Shown piece after piece: positions 1 to 8,700 of a stretch of DNA of 18,599 nt (positions are counted from its first letter, which is position 1; each line of letters begins with the position of its first letter). The position numbers and the translations under genes are program-made. Source of the stretch: an uncultured Porphyromonadaceae bacterium. GTDB taxonomy: Bacteria > Bacteroidota > Bacteroidia > Bacteroidales > Muribaculaceae. The stretch lies in assembly GCA_900550645.1 (NCBI GenBank), contig URTA01000052.1, positions 1 to 18,599 of the forward strand. Direction: 5' to 3'. A model generated the notes under the pieces. That model was not told the origin of the DNA and searched no databases. It worked only from the letters and a program-made list of their open reading frames with translations.

Positions 1-69
1 TCTGCTCTTCAAGAAGTTGGGTGTGCCTCTCTGCGGTTTAGCGGACAGTAATAATATTGAAATAACAGC

Positions 70-96
70 GAGGGCGACACATCCAGTGCCGCCCTC
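70..96 (-). terminator. Putative terminator of the outer-membrane barrel gene
   Basis: A hairpin lies about 50 bases past the stop codon of the receptor gene. The arms GAGGGCG (70-76) and CGCCCTC (90-96) pair perfectly, and an inner CAC/GTG pairing extends the stem across one mismatch. On the minus strand the stem is followed by an imperfect U-rich stretch (CGCTGTTATTTC) rather than a clean U-run, so strength is uncertain. Bases 1-69 beyond it show no gene I can identify. Confidence 0.45.
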
Positions 97-147
97 GATG
101 CATGTCGCTTGTATGCGAGTGTGCCGGGTCAGAGTATGAGATGAGCG

Positions 148-2613
148 TCAGTCGCCGCCGTAGCCGCTTGCGTCGATGGGCTCCTGGTCGTTGATTTGCG
201 CGTTCTTGCGTGACTTCATGTTGCCGAAGCTGTATTTTATGGTCAGCTTCAGTGTGCGTCCGCTGCGCCAGCGTTTGCTCTCCTGTGTGTAGCCGTCGCC
301 GTAGGTGAAGTGGTGCATGCGGCGCGAGTTGAAGATGTCGCGGCAGTTGAGCGAGAATGACCAGTTGCCGGCGGTCTTGCGTATGCCTGCCTCAACGTCC
401 CAGCCGGGTTCGCGTGTGCCTTGCGCGGTGAATGTGCGTGAGTTGTAGCGTCCGGTTGCCTGGAATGCCAGTCCCCAGGGTATGCGCACTGACGCCATGC
501 AGCGGATGTCCCATGCGAAGCTGTTCTGGCGTGCGCCGGAGACGTTGTAGTCTACGCCGTCCATGGGGTAGACAATGCTCCATGCGCTGATGTGGTTGTT
601 GTAGAGGTTGGCTGTGGTGGTCAGGTCGAGGACGCGGTTGAAGAGGTTGTTCTTGACGACGATTTCGCAGCCGGAGTTGACCTGCTTGCCGACGTTGGCG
701 TGGGATAGGTACATGGTCTGCTCGCCGGGGTTGATAGATGATTCGCCCATGAATGATATGTGGCTGATCATGTTGTCTGACGTGCGAACGTATGCTGAGA
801 GCGAAACCATGTGCTGTGTCCATGACTTGATATAGTTGAGCTCGAATGAGTTGGTGTACTCGGGTTCGAGTTCGGGATTACCCATGTGTATGTTTGTGGG
901 GTCCTCGATGTTGCGGAATGAGTTGAGCTGCGGGCCCCAGGGGCGGCGCAGACGGCGTGTGTAGTTCAGCTGCAGCTCGTTGTCGTGGGGCAGTGACCAT
1001 GAGATGAATGCGGAGGGGAACAGCGCGAAGAAATTCTTCTTGTATTCTGGCACGTCTGACTTTGTCTGTCCGTAGCCGAGGGAGCGTGTGCGCACCTGCC
1101 ATGACTCGGAACGCAGTCCTGCGGAGAAGCTGAACGAGCGGTACTTTCCGCCGAGGGTGAAGTACAGCGCGGAGACGTTGTTGTTGTATATGAAGCGGTT
1201 GTAGAGCCTCGGGTCGAGTGTCGCGTCGGCTTGTTCCGTGCCGGTCAGGATAGAGACAGGTGTGTTCTCGTGGCTGTAGTTGCCGTTGTAGCCGGCTTCG
1301 AGCTTGAGCCAGTTGGTGAGCTGGTTGGTGTAGTCGATCTTGGCTTCCCAGATGTTGGTGTTGACGCTCTGGACTTCCTCCTGGTATACGGATTCAACGC
1401 TGCCGTCCTCGAAGGTCTGCTCCTGGTTGTAGCCTGTCCACATCGGGCCTCCCCAGCGGTTGAATGACACGTTTGCGTCGAGTGTGTGCGAGCTGTTCCA
1501 CGAATGCTTGTATCCCCACTCGATGTGTGCGCCTTGGCTGTCGCTGTTTTCCCGCGAGAGGTTTAAGTTGCTGCGCCATTGTCCAGGAACGGTAGAGGCG
1601 TACTGTGTCTGGGAGTGCCCCCAGCGGTGTCCGAACATTGCGAAGCCGCTTGCGTAGATGTCGTCGCGGTCAGTGACGTGCCATGTCGCTCCGAGGCGGA
1701 GGAATATGTTGTCGCCGTGGTTGCGCGATGTAGCGTCAGAGTTGAGGTAGTCGCCGTTGTCGAAGAGGCGGCGACTTTCAGAGCCACCCTTGTTGTGGCG
1801 CATTCGCAGGCCGAGGCCGGCGAATGTCTCGAAGCGTCCTACGTTGTAGTTGATGTTGCCGTTGACGTTTGCGCCTCCTCTGGAGTTCGCGCCTACCTCT
1901 GCGCTGCCGAAGTAGCCGGTACGCAGGTCATTTTTGAGGATGATGTTGATGATGCCGGCTGTGCCCTCAGGGTTGTACTTGGCTGAGGGGTTGGTGATTA
2001 CCTCGATGCGGTCGATGGTCTCGGCAGGTATCTGCTCGAGTATCTGTGCGCGGTTGTCGGAGGTCATGCCCGACTCCTTGCCGTTTATCCATACTGTTAC
2101 GGAGGAGTTGCCTCGCAGAGAGACTTCGCCGTCCTGGTCCACCTCTACGGAGGGAATGCTCTCGAGCAGCTCCGAGGCTGACGAGCCAGCGGAGGCGATG
2201 TTGCTGTCTACGTTGAAGACTTTGCGGTCGAGTTCGAAGTGCATCTGTCCTTTCACGCCGGTTACGACGACTTCCTTGAGCATCTTCTCGTCGTCAGAGA
2301 GGCCTACTTTGCCGACACTGGCGTTGCCTCCGGCGATGGTGACAGTGCGCTCCTGCGGCACAGAGCCGAGGTTGGTGATGCGAACTATGTATTTTCCATC
2401 CTTGACATCGTGGATGGTGAAGTTCCCGTCCTCGTCGGTCTGCGCCCCGTATGTGGTGGGCAGTGAGGTCTTGGCGTCAATCAGCTGGACTACGGCGAAG
2501 TCGATAGGCGTGCCGTCCCCGTTGTTGAACACTGTGCCGGTGACGTTGCCTTTCGCCAGTGCGGCGAGGGGCATAGCCAGTCCCAACAGAGCCAAGGTCA
2601 TTATTCTCTTCAT
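148..2613 (-). CDS. Outer-membrane beta-barrel, TonB-receptor-like protein
   Basis: This 821-residue protein has the layout of the Bacteroidetes TonB-dependent receptor / outer-membrane beta-barrel family. Residues 1-20 are a signal peptide (MKRIMTLALLGLAMPLAALA). Residues about 22-105 form a carboxypeptidase-regulatory-like beta-sandwich (GTPIDFAVVQL, TDEDGNFTI). LKEVVVTG at about 112-119 is the usual junction or TonB-box-like segment. A plug domain follows (LLESIPSVEVDQDGEVSLRG, INGKESG, IDRIEVITNPSAKYNPEGTAGIINI). The rest is an aromatic-rich barrel ending near LKLTIKYSFGN plus a short hydrophilic tail. The family sits in the outer membrane and takes up ligands or acts as a channel; the substrate cannot be read from sequence. 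No SusD-like lipoprotein or sigma/anti-sigma pair is adjacent, so there is no sign of a polysaccharide-utilisation locus here. It has its own promoter and is isolated from the upstream gene by a strong terminator, so it is probably monocistronic. Confidence 0.88.
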   Translation of the reverse strand: MKRIMTLALLGLAMPLAALAKGNVTGTVFNNGDGTPIDFAVVQLIDAKTSLPTTYGAQTDEDGNFTIHDVKDGKYIVRITNLGSVPQERTVTIAGGNASVGKVGLSDDEKMLKEVVVTGVKGQMHFELDRKVFNVDSNIASAGSSASELLESIPSVEVDQDGEVSLRGNSSVTVWINGKESGMTSDNRAQILEQIPAETIDRIEVITNPSAKYNPEGTAGIINIILKNDLRTGYFGSAEVGANSRGGANVNGNINYNVGRFETFAGLGLRMRHNKGGSESRRLFDNGDYLNSDATSRNHGDNIFLRLGATWHVTDRDDIYASGFAMFGHRWGHSQTQYASTVPGQWRSNLNLSRENSDSQGAHIEWGYKHSWNSSHTLDANVSFNRWGGPMWTGYNQEQTFEDGSVESVYQEEVQSVNTNIWEAKIDYTNQLTNWLKLEAGYNGNYSHENTPVSILTGTEQADATLDPRLYNRFIYNNNVSALYFTLGGKYRSFSFSAGLRSESWQVRTRSLGYGQTKSDVPEYKKNFFALFPSAFISWSLPHDNELQLNYTRRLRRPWGPQLNSFRNIEDPTNIHMGNPELEPEYTNSFELNYIKSWTQHMVSLSAYVRTSDNMISHISFMGESSINPGEQTMYLSHANVGKQVNSGCEIVVKNNLFNRVLDLTTTANLYNNHISAWSIVYPMDGVDYNVSGARQNSFAWDIRCMASVRIPWGLAFQATGRYNSRTFTAQGTREPGWDVEAGIRKTAGNWSFSLNCRDIFNSRRMHHFTYGDGYTQESKRWRSGRTLKLTIKYSFGNMKSRKNAQINDQEPIDASGYGGD

Positions 2614-2646
2614 AAATTCCTAATAGAGTTAGTGTTAAATCAGCCG

Positions 2647-2677
2647 CGAAATTAACACATTAATTTTGCACATCAAA
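2647..2677 (-). promoter_or_regulatory. Bacteroidetes-type promoter of the barrel gene
   Basis: Read on the minus strand, a -33 TTTG (2674-2677) is followed after exactly 19 bases by TAATTTCG (2647-2654), matching the TAnnTTTG -7 consensus at all but one position. The predicted transcript start is near 2640, giving a 5' leader of roughly 25 bases before the ATG at 2613. A second TTTG lies 6 bases further upstream (2680-2683). Confidence 0.65.
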
Positions 2678-2743
2678 TGCAAACCGCTGATTTAACGCCG
2701 ATTTAGCAGTAGGCTGAAATACGGTTAAGCCTTTGCAGCGGTT

Positions 2744-2781
2744 AAAAAGAGGAGGACGCACCGTGTTGCAGATGCGCCCCC
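2744..2781 (-). terminator. Intrinsic terminator after the jelly-roll protein gene
   Basis: On the minus strand, GGGGGCGCA (2773-2781) pairs with TGCGTCCTC (2752-2760) in a 9-bp stem with two G-U pairs, extendable by two further pairs inward. The stem is followed by a U-run (2744-2748). It begins about 25 bases past the stop codon of the 945-residue gene. This is the clearest rho-independent terminator in the window and separates that gene from the barrel gene. Confidence 0.8.
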
Positions 2782-2806
2782 TGGTAAAATCACATGAAAA
2801 GATGAA

Positions 2807-5644
2807 TTATCTCATGACTTTCAGTGTCACGGTCTTTCCGCCGATGTTTGCGGTGGCTATCATGATGCCCTCGCCGTCGAGAGCGACGCTGCCGGTGCAT
2901 GCGGGCATGGCGAGGAGTATACGTCCTGCCAGGTCGCATACGGTCAGGTCTGTGGCCTGTCCTGCGATGTGGAGCATGCCGTCGCGGTATGTCATGCCGC
3001 CCTCTGCATAGATGCCGTCAACAGCGGTGTCGGTGTCGTAGTCGATGCTGAAGGAGTTGATTGTCACCTTGCCCAGTGACAGCGGAACGATGCTGAACAC
3101 ATGGCTTTCGGGGTCCATGGAGTAGACGGTCTCTTCCTCATCGTCGCCAGCAGACATGGGTTTTGCCCTCTCGGCCTTAACCTTGAAGGAGTGTTCCTGT
3201 GTAGCGCCGGCGGGAGTGGTGTCAGAGAGGATGCCGTACATCAGCATGGGGTCTGCTGCTTTGCCTGCGCAGAGGCCCCACTCCACGTCGCGGTCGTCGG
3301 TAGTGGCAGTCACCTTGACGTTGTATGTGCGTCCGTCCTCGAGCAGGAAGTAGGGAGAGGTGAGGAACACCGGGTCGGGGTCGCCGTAGTACTTGCTCCA
3401 GGTGTAGAGCGAGGTGTCCTCGTTGCGGGTCCAGGTATAGTAAGACGATGTCGTGGACACTACCTGCCAGTCGGGGAAGTCGGTAGTGATGTAGGGTATC
3501 GCTGTGAAGTCGCCGGTGTAAGCCACGTCGTAGGGAGCTTCACCCTCGGCCTCGCCGTTGGCGTTGCGTATCACTACGGAGAACTTGTGCATGCCCGGCG
3601 TGAGGTCGCTTGCGATGTATGTCTCACGGATGCCGGGTGTGTGGAGCGCAGAGACTTCCTCTGTGTGGATAGCTGTGCCGTCACAGTATACTGTGTAGCC
3701 GAGCTGCTCGTTGCTGTCGAGGTTTCTGCGTGCGATGTCGAGTGTCGGGTTTTCCCATTCTACGGAAACAGACTTGTTTTCGAGGACATTCGCTCTCAGT
3801 CCGAGGACATGCTCCGGCAGGACTGCCTGTGTGTTGACCTCGATGCTCTGGACCTTGATGTCAGAGTATGCGGAGCTTGATGTTGTGCCGATGTGGCGCA
3901 CTACGATGACGTATTCGCCTTCGTTGTAAGCGTCCATTACCACTTCGCGAGTCTGGTAGCCGTATTCCTGCACGTCGTTTGCCTCGTCGAGCCGGGTGAA
4001 TGTCGAAGCGAGGTTGTGGCGGTCGGTTGCATAGCCTATCTCATAGTTGTTGAAGCGAGCGTTGATGCTGACTTTAATGCGGTAGTAGCCCTGGGGAAGG
4101 TGCAGGTAGGGAGTGGCGAGGTATTCGTTGGCCTCCGTGTCTGCGGGCATTTTTGACATGAATGACTTGCTCCAGCTTGCGGAGTCGAACACCCATGTGT
4201 TGCCGTCGGCGTTTCCGTCGAGTACGGTAAACATGCCGGTCTCGTTGTCATCGGCTGTAGCAGCGTCAAATGCGTAGGGCATGGCGGCTACGGGGTGTCC
4301 CACATATCCGGCGTTGACGGTGATCGGGTCTTTGTCGATGCAGCCGTTGGCGTTGTAAGCCATTACATAGTATGAGTATACGCCGGCAGCTGCGGGCTGG
4401 TCAGTGATGCCCTGTGCTGCTCCGGCTGTGCAATTGCTGATTTCGCGGAACATCTCGCCGTTGCGGTATAACTTGACGGTCAGCGGCTCTGTCAGTGCGT
4501 TGCCGCTCTGGTCAACTGCAGGGTTGGTCCAAGTGAGGTTGACTTTCAGCTCCTCGCCCTGCGGCGCGGCTGTCAGGTCGGTCACGAGTGCCGGCACGGG
4601 GTCGTTCTTCATCACCTTGACGTAGTTGATGCGGTAGCCCATATATGTGCCTGTCTCGGCTTTGGCGTGGAACGCGATATGGTAGTTGCCGGGCGTGGTG
4701 ACTGTGAAGGGTACTTCGCACTCCTTGTTGAACTCGCTGAGTCCTTCATACGAAATCAGCTCTGTGTAGCCGCTCATGTCGGTGTCGGAAGTGCCGAGGG
4801 CAAAGCCGAGGTCGCCGTAGATGGTGCAGGTTACTTTGAGCATGTATTCGCCGGCAGCTTCGAAGTTGATTGCCGGAGACACGAGCCAGTTGTCCTCCTT
4901 GAGTCCTTGTGCAGCGTCAAACTCTGCAAACTGGGAGTATGAGTTGTAGCCCCATGCTGCTGTCGTAGCAGCGTCAGAGCCTGCAACGGATTTCCAGTCA
5001 GAGGCGAATGTGGTCGCGCTGCTGAAGTCGTCCTCGTAGGGGAGAGCCTTGGCTGTTGAGGGCGTTGGCCCGGGGTCGGGCTGGTCGCCGCCGTCGCTTG
5101 TGATAGAGAAGCCTGTTACATAGAAGTCGTATGCGTTGGCGTCACTGAAGCAGTGTATGCCAAATGAGTAGTTGCCAGTGGCAGTGACGGTGACAGTGAT
5201 CTGTTGCTGCTCGAAGTCTGACGAGTGCAGATAGTCCTCATTGCGTATCAACTGCGTGCCGGCAGTCATGGCTGCAGATGTGCGCTCGGAGGCCATGCGC
5301 ACCTCGTATTTCTCGGAATCCATGCCGCGAGTCTTCGTCCACAGCTTGACGGTGTATTCAGTGCCGGCGTTGAGGGTAATCATTGGCGACATCACCCAGC
5401 AGTCGGCTGCGTAGTCACTGTCGTAGGCGTGGTATACGCCGCCCTGTGTGCCGGGGGTGGAGAAGTCTTTGGTCTCGCGGTCCCAAGTGAAGCCTTTGCC
5501 CTTTCGGGAATTGTTTTCTGTTGCCCATTCCGGGTCAACTGCGTTGTTGATGCCGATGTCGCTGCTGTACGGCACCGACTTGCTCTGTCCCAGCATCGGC
5601 AGGGCGACGAGGGCAGCAAGCATTGTTGCGTAAAGTTTGTTCAT
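2807..5644 (-). CDS. Secreted multi-module jelly-roll/Fn3 protein with C-terminal sorting-type tail
   Basis: A 945-residue exported protein. Residues 1-20 are a signal peptide (MNKLYATMLAALVALPMLGQ). Four beta-sandwich modules resembling choice-of-anchor-J jelly rolls lie at about 30-183, 198-346, 450-605 and 712-868. Each carries the family hallmark W(L/V)xSP or its variants: CWVMSPMI at 82-89, NWLVSPAI at 252-259, EYLATPYL at 507-514 and FLTSPYFL at 760-767. Between them lie two fibronectin-III-like modules (about 350-440, with VNLTWTNP; about 608-705, with VSVEWENP). A Pro-rich linker (DQPDPGPTP) follows the first module. Residues about 872-945 form a tail with LTVCDLAGRIL and a final GGKTVTLKVMR, the shape of a T9SS type A sorting domain. 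It is likely surface-displayed or released and may bind glycan or protein; no catalytic residues were recognised. It lies 95 bases behind the LRR gene on the same strand, and I see no convincing promoter of its own. Its ligand is unknown. Confidence 0.82.
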   Translation of the reverse strand: MNKLYATMLAALVALPMLGQSKSVPYSSDIGINNAVDPEWATENNSRKGKGFTWDRETKDFSTPGTQGGVYHAYDSDYAADCWVMSPMITLNAGTEYTVKLWTKTRGMDSEKYEVRMASERTSAAMTAGTQLIRNEDYLHSSDFEQQQITVTVTATGNYSFGIHCFSDANAYDFYVTGFSITSDGGDQPDPGPTPSTAKALPYEDDFSSATTFASDWKSVAGSDAATTAAWGYNSYSQFAEFDAAQGLKEDNWLVSPAINFEAAGEYMLKVTCTIYGDLGFALGTSDTDMSGYTELISYEGLSEFNKECEVPFTVTTPGNYHIAFHAKAETGTYMGYRINYVKVMKNDPVPALVTDLTAAPQGEELKVNLTWTNPAVDQSGNALTEPLTVKLYRNGEMFREISNCTAGAAQGITDQPAAAGVYSYYVMAYNANGCIDKDPITVNAGYVGHPVAAMPYAFDAATADDNETGMFTVLDGNADGNTWVFDSASWSKSFMSKMPADTEANEYLATPYLHLPQGYYRIKVSINARFNNYEIGYATDRHNLASTFTRLDEANDVQEYGYQTREVVMDAYNEGEYVIVVRHIGTTSSSAYSDIKVQSIEVNTQAVLPEHVLGLRANVLENKSVSVEWENPTLDIARRNLDSNEQLGYTVYCDGTAIHTEEVSALHTPGIRETYIASDLTPGMHKFSVVIRNANGEAEGEAPYDVAYTGDFTAIPYITTDFPDWQVVSTTSSYYTWTRNEDTSLYTWSKYYGDPDPVFLTSPYFLLEDGRTYNVKVTATTDDRDVEWGLCAGKAADPMLMYGILSDTTPAGATQEHSFKVKAERAKPMSAGDDEEETVYSMDPESHVFSIVPLSLGKVTINSFSIDYDTDTAVDGIYAEGGMTYRDGMLHIAGQATDLTVCDLAGRILLAMPACTGSVALDGEGIMIATANIGGKTVTLKVMR

Positions 5645-5673
5645 GCTGTTTGGATTATGTGGTTGTCAAGTAA

Positions 5674-5716
5674 ATATGATAAAGCCCGGGACCGGGTGTT
5701 GCCGCAGTCCCGGGCT
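5674..5716 (-). terminator. Terminator or attenuator between the LRR and jelly-roll genes
   Basis: A perfect 10-bp GC-rich stem (AGCCCGGGAC at 5683-5692 with GTCCCGGGCT at 5707-5716, 14-base loop) is followed on the minus strand by the U-rich run TTTATCATATTT. It starts 24 bases after the LRR stop codon. The next gene on this strand starts only about 40 bases further on with no visible promoter, so the site may work as a partial terminator that sets the ratio of two co-transcribed genes. Confidence 0.72.
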
Positions 5717-5739
5717 GTGAGTATTGTCAGAGTGTGGGG

Positions 5740-8700
5740 TTATTTCACGATTACCTTTGCGGAGCGTACAGCCTTGCCGGAGTTGAGGCGGACGATGTAG
5801 CATCCGGGCTGGAGCTGGATCATGCGGTCGCCCTCTACTGTCACGTCGCCGGCTGCGATGATGCCGTCAGTTGTGTAGACAGTGGCTACTGCGAGGTCAG
5901 CGCAAACGTGGATGCCGCCGCGAACTGCGGTAATGGTCATGTCGTCGGCTGCTGCGTCGTCAACACCGCCGTCCTTGATGAAGGATACGCGGAGCTTGGT
6001 GTAGATGCCTGGCATCTCAAAATTGTTGTTGCCGACAGCCTCGTCGTTGTTGAGCGAGTATGAACTGTATGCATAGCCAGCGTCGGGAGTTGCGATGATA
6101 GTCAGCGGGAGGTATTTCGTCACCTTTGAGCCGTTGGTGTACTCGTTGCCCTCTGCGTCAACCACCTTGACGGTGCCGTGGAGCGGGTTTACGATGTCGA
6201 GGTAAGCCCATTCGCAGCCGCCGTTAGTGCCCTGATGGCTGGGTTTCCATTCGCGGTCAACAGCGATGCTTGAGTCAGCGCGAGTGCCGTCGTTCAGGTT
6301 TTCGTCGCCGCCCTGAATGACAGCGAGGTTGTAGCTGAGGCCGAGTCCGTCGCCGCTGCCGTCGTCAACACGCTGGGGCAGTGTGTAGTAGAACTCGTTG
6401 AGTTCGGGGGCAGTCATGCCGTTGCCGTTGATGTAGATGCGCTGCAGCTTGCTGAGGTGGTTCAGGTTGAGCGCGTGGATGTCGTTGCCGGCTACGTTGA
6501 GGTCCGTCAGGAGAGTGTTGTTGGTCAGGTCAACGCTTGTCAGCTGGTTGTCCTCGAGTGAGAGGTCGAGCAGCTTGATGTTCTTAGACAGGTCGATGCT
6601 CGTCAGCAGGTTGCGTGTCAGGCTGATTTCCTCGAGTTCGGTGTTGTTTGTCACGTCGATTGAGGGTATCTTGTTGTTTGAGGCGTAGAGCCAACGCAGC
6701 CACTTGTTGTTTGTAACGTCAAGCGAGGAGAGGTTGTTGCCCTTCACGTCGAGGTACTGGAGGTACGGCATGTTGGAAACATCGATAGCGTCGAGCAGGG
6801 CAATGCCTTCCTCTTCGTCACCGAATGAGTCTGAATATGCCTCAAGCATGATGATGTTCGGATTGTGCGACAGGTCGAGTGTCTTCAGGCCTGTGTAGCT
6901 GAGGTTGAGAACCTCAAGAGCGGTGTTCTGCGAGAGGTCGATGGTCTTGATCGGGTTCCAGTAGCCGCTGAAGTATTTCAGGTCAGGAGCGTTGGAGAGG
7001 TCCATTGCGAGGATGTGGTTGTCCCACAGTCCGAAGACGGGAGCGACGCTGCCGAAGCCTGAAACATCAATGCCGGCGAGGTCGCCGTATACCGTGATGC
7101 GTGTGCCGGCTGCAGAACCGTCGATGCGAGTGCCTGAAATGTGGTCGCTGCCTGAATGGTATGCGTTCTGGTCGGTGTACTCGGTGCGTGTGCCAGTACC
7201 CCAGTCTACCCATACAGAACCGCCGTCAGTGACGGTGTTCACGAGGAACGAGAACTCCTGGCCCTGGTTTACGTCAAACGATACGGAAGCCATTTCAGAG
7301 GTGTAGTTCACCTTGATAGTAGAGGGTTCGGAGATGATGAACCAGGGGCTGAAGATTTCCTTGCCGTTGACGGTCACGCTTTTGAAGCGCTTGCCCTCTT
7401 CGGGGTATGAGTATACGTACATAGGCACGCCCTTGAGCGCGTTGTCGTGTACGCTCTGTATAGTCTGGAAGTACTGGGGCTGCCACTGGCAGAGGATGAA
7501 CTTGCCGCCCTCGGTCTGCATCACATCGAGGTCGTAGGGGAGGCTGTATGCCATGAGGGGATAGAGGCGGTCGAGTGTGCCGGTCTTGTTTTCGCCGGTG
7601 TCAGTTGCGCCGTCGAGTGTTACGGAGAGCTGCGAGTGTACGGCAGTGTTGTCGCCCTCTACGTCGCATATCCAGCCCATGTCCTGGCTTGTAGCATACG
7701 CGGTGTTGGAGTGTTCGGCGTTGGAGCCTTCAAGCAGCAGGTTGGGGTCAGTACGGTTGCTTGACTTCGCCACGGGAAGAGTCTTGAGAGTGTAAGACAT
7801 TGACTCAGGAGTGAAGTTGGGGCAGTTGCGCAGGTCAATCATCTCTGCGCGTCCGGGCTGGAGGCCGTTGAAGTCGATGAATTCGAGCAGCGTGTTGGAA
7901 GCGTAGAGCGACTTGAGGTAGTATGCCTTGAGCAGGTCAACGCGGGAAATCTGCGTGTTGCTGATGTTGAGCGAGCTGATGCTCGGCAGCATGGAGATGT
8001 CGAGAGCGGTCATGGGGTTGCCGGCCACGTTTAGCGTGCTTATCTTGGTGTTGTTGCCCAGGTCTATGCTGCGGATTTTGTTGTTGGCAATGTTGAGGTA
8101 GTACAGCTCGGGCATCTGTGACACGTCAACCAGCTCAAAGCTGCAGTCGTTGATTGAAAGGCTTTCGAGCTTGGTGCACTTGGTGATGTCCAGCGAGTGG
8201 ATAGCCTTGTTCTGCGCTACGGACAGCGTTGTCAGCTCGGGGTAGTCTCCGAGTACGAAGGGGTTGTCAGTACCTTCGGTCATGAGGCGGTTGTTGCTGA
8301 GGTTGAGCGAGCGCAGTGACGGCAGCGACACGGGGTAGAAGTTGCTCAATGTGCAGTTGGCAAGGTCGATGCTTGTCAGTGAAGGGCGGGACTCCTCTGG
8401 CAGGCAGATGAATACCGATGCCAAGTCAGGGCAGTCGTTGAGTGTCAGGTATTTCAGGTTGGTCAGGTACTGCACGTCGAGGCACTGCAGTCCCGGGTTG
8501 CGGCTCAGTGTGAGCCATTCGAGTGTCTTGCCTGCGTTCTCAAGCGTGAGTGTCGGGTTGATTGCCGGTGAGTTCTCGATGCAGTTCTCGGAGAGGTAGA
8601 GTTTTTGCAGAGGGATTACGGAGCGCAGCTCGAATTCCTTGAGCTGGTTCTTTGCCAGGTCAAGCTCGGTCAGGTTGGTCATGCCGTCGATTGTGGCGGA

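Noticed and set aside
1..60. Possible 3' end of a plus-strand gene at the left edge (one frame reads LLFKKLGVPLCGL; another ends in TAA at 49-51).
   Set aside because: Too short to choose a frame or strand; no product can be recognised.
1934..2623. Open plus-strand frame of 229 codons opposite the barrel gene.
   Set aside because: It is the antisense shadow of a well-supported receptor; its composition is Ser/Thr/Met/Pro-rich with no domain, and such frames are common in GC-rich DNA.
3101..3880. Open plus-strand frame of 259 codons opposite the jelly-roll gene.
   Set aside because: Cys/Val/Gly-rich antisense shadow with no motif and no promoter.
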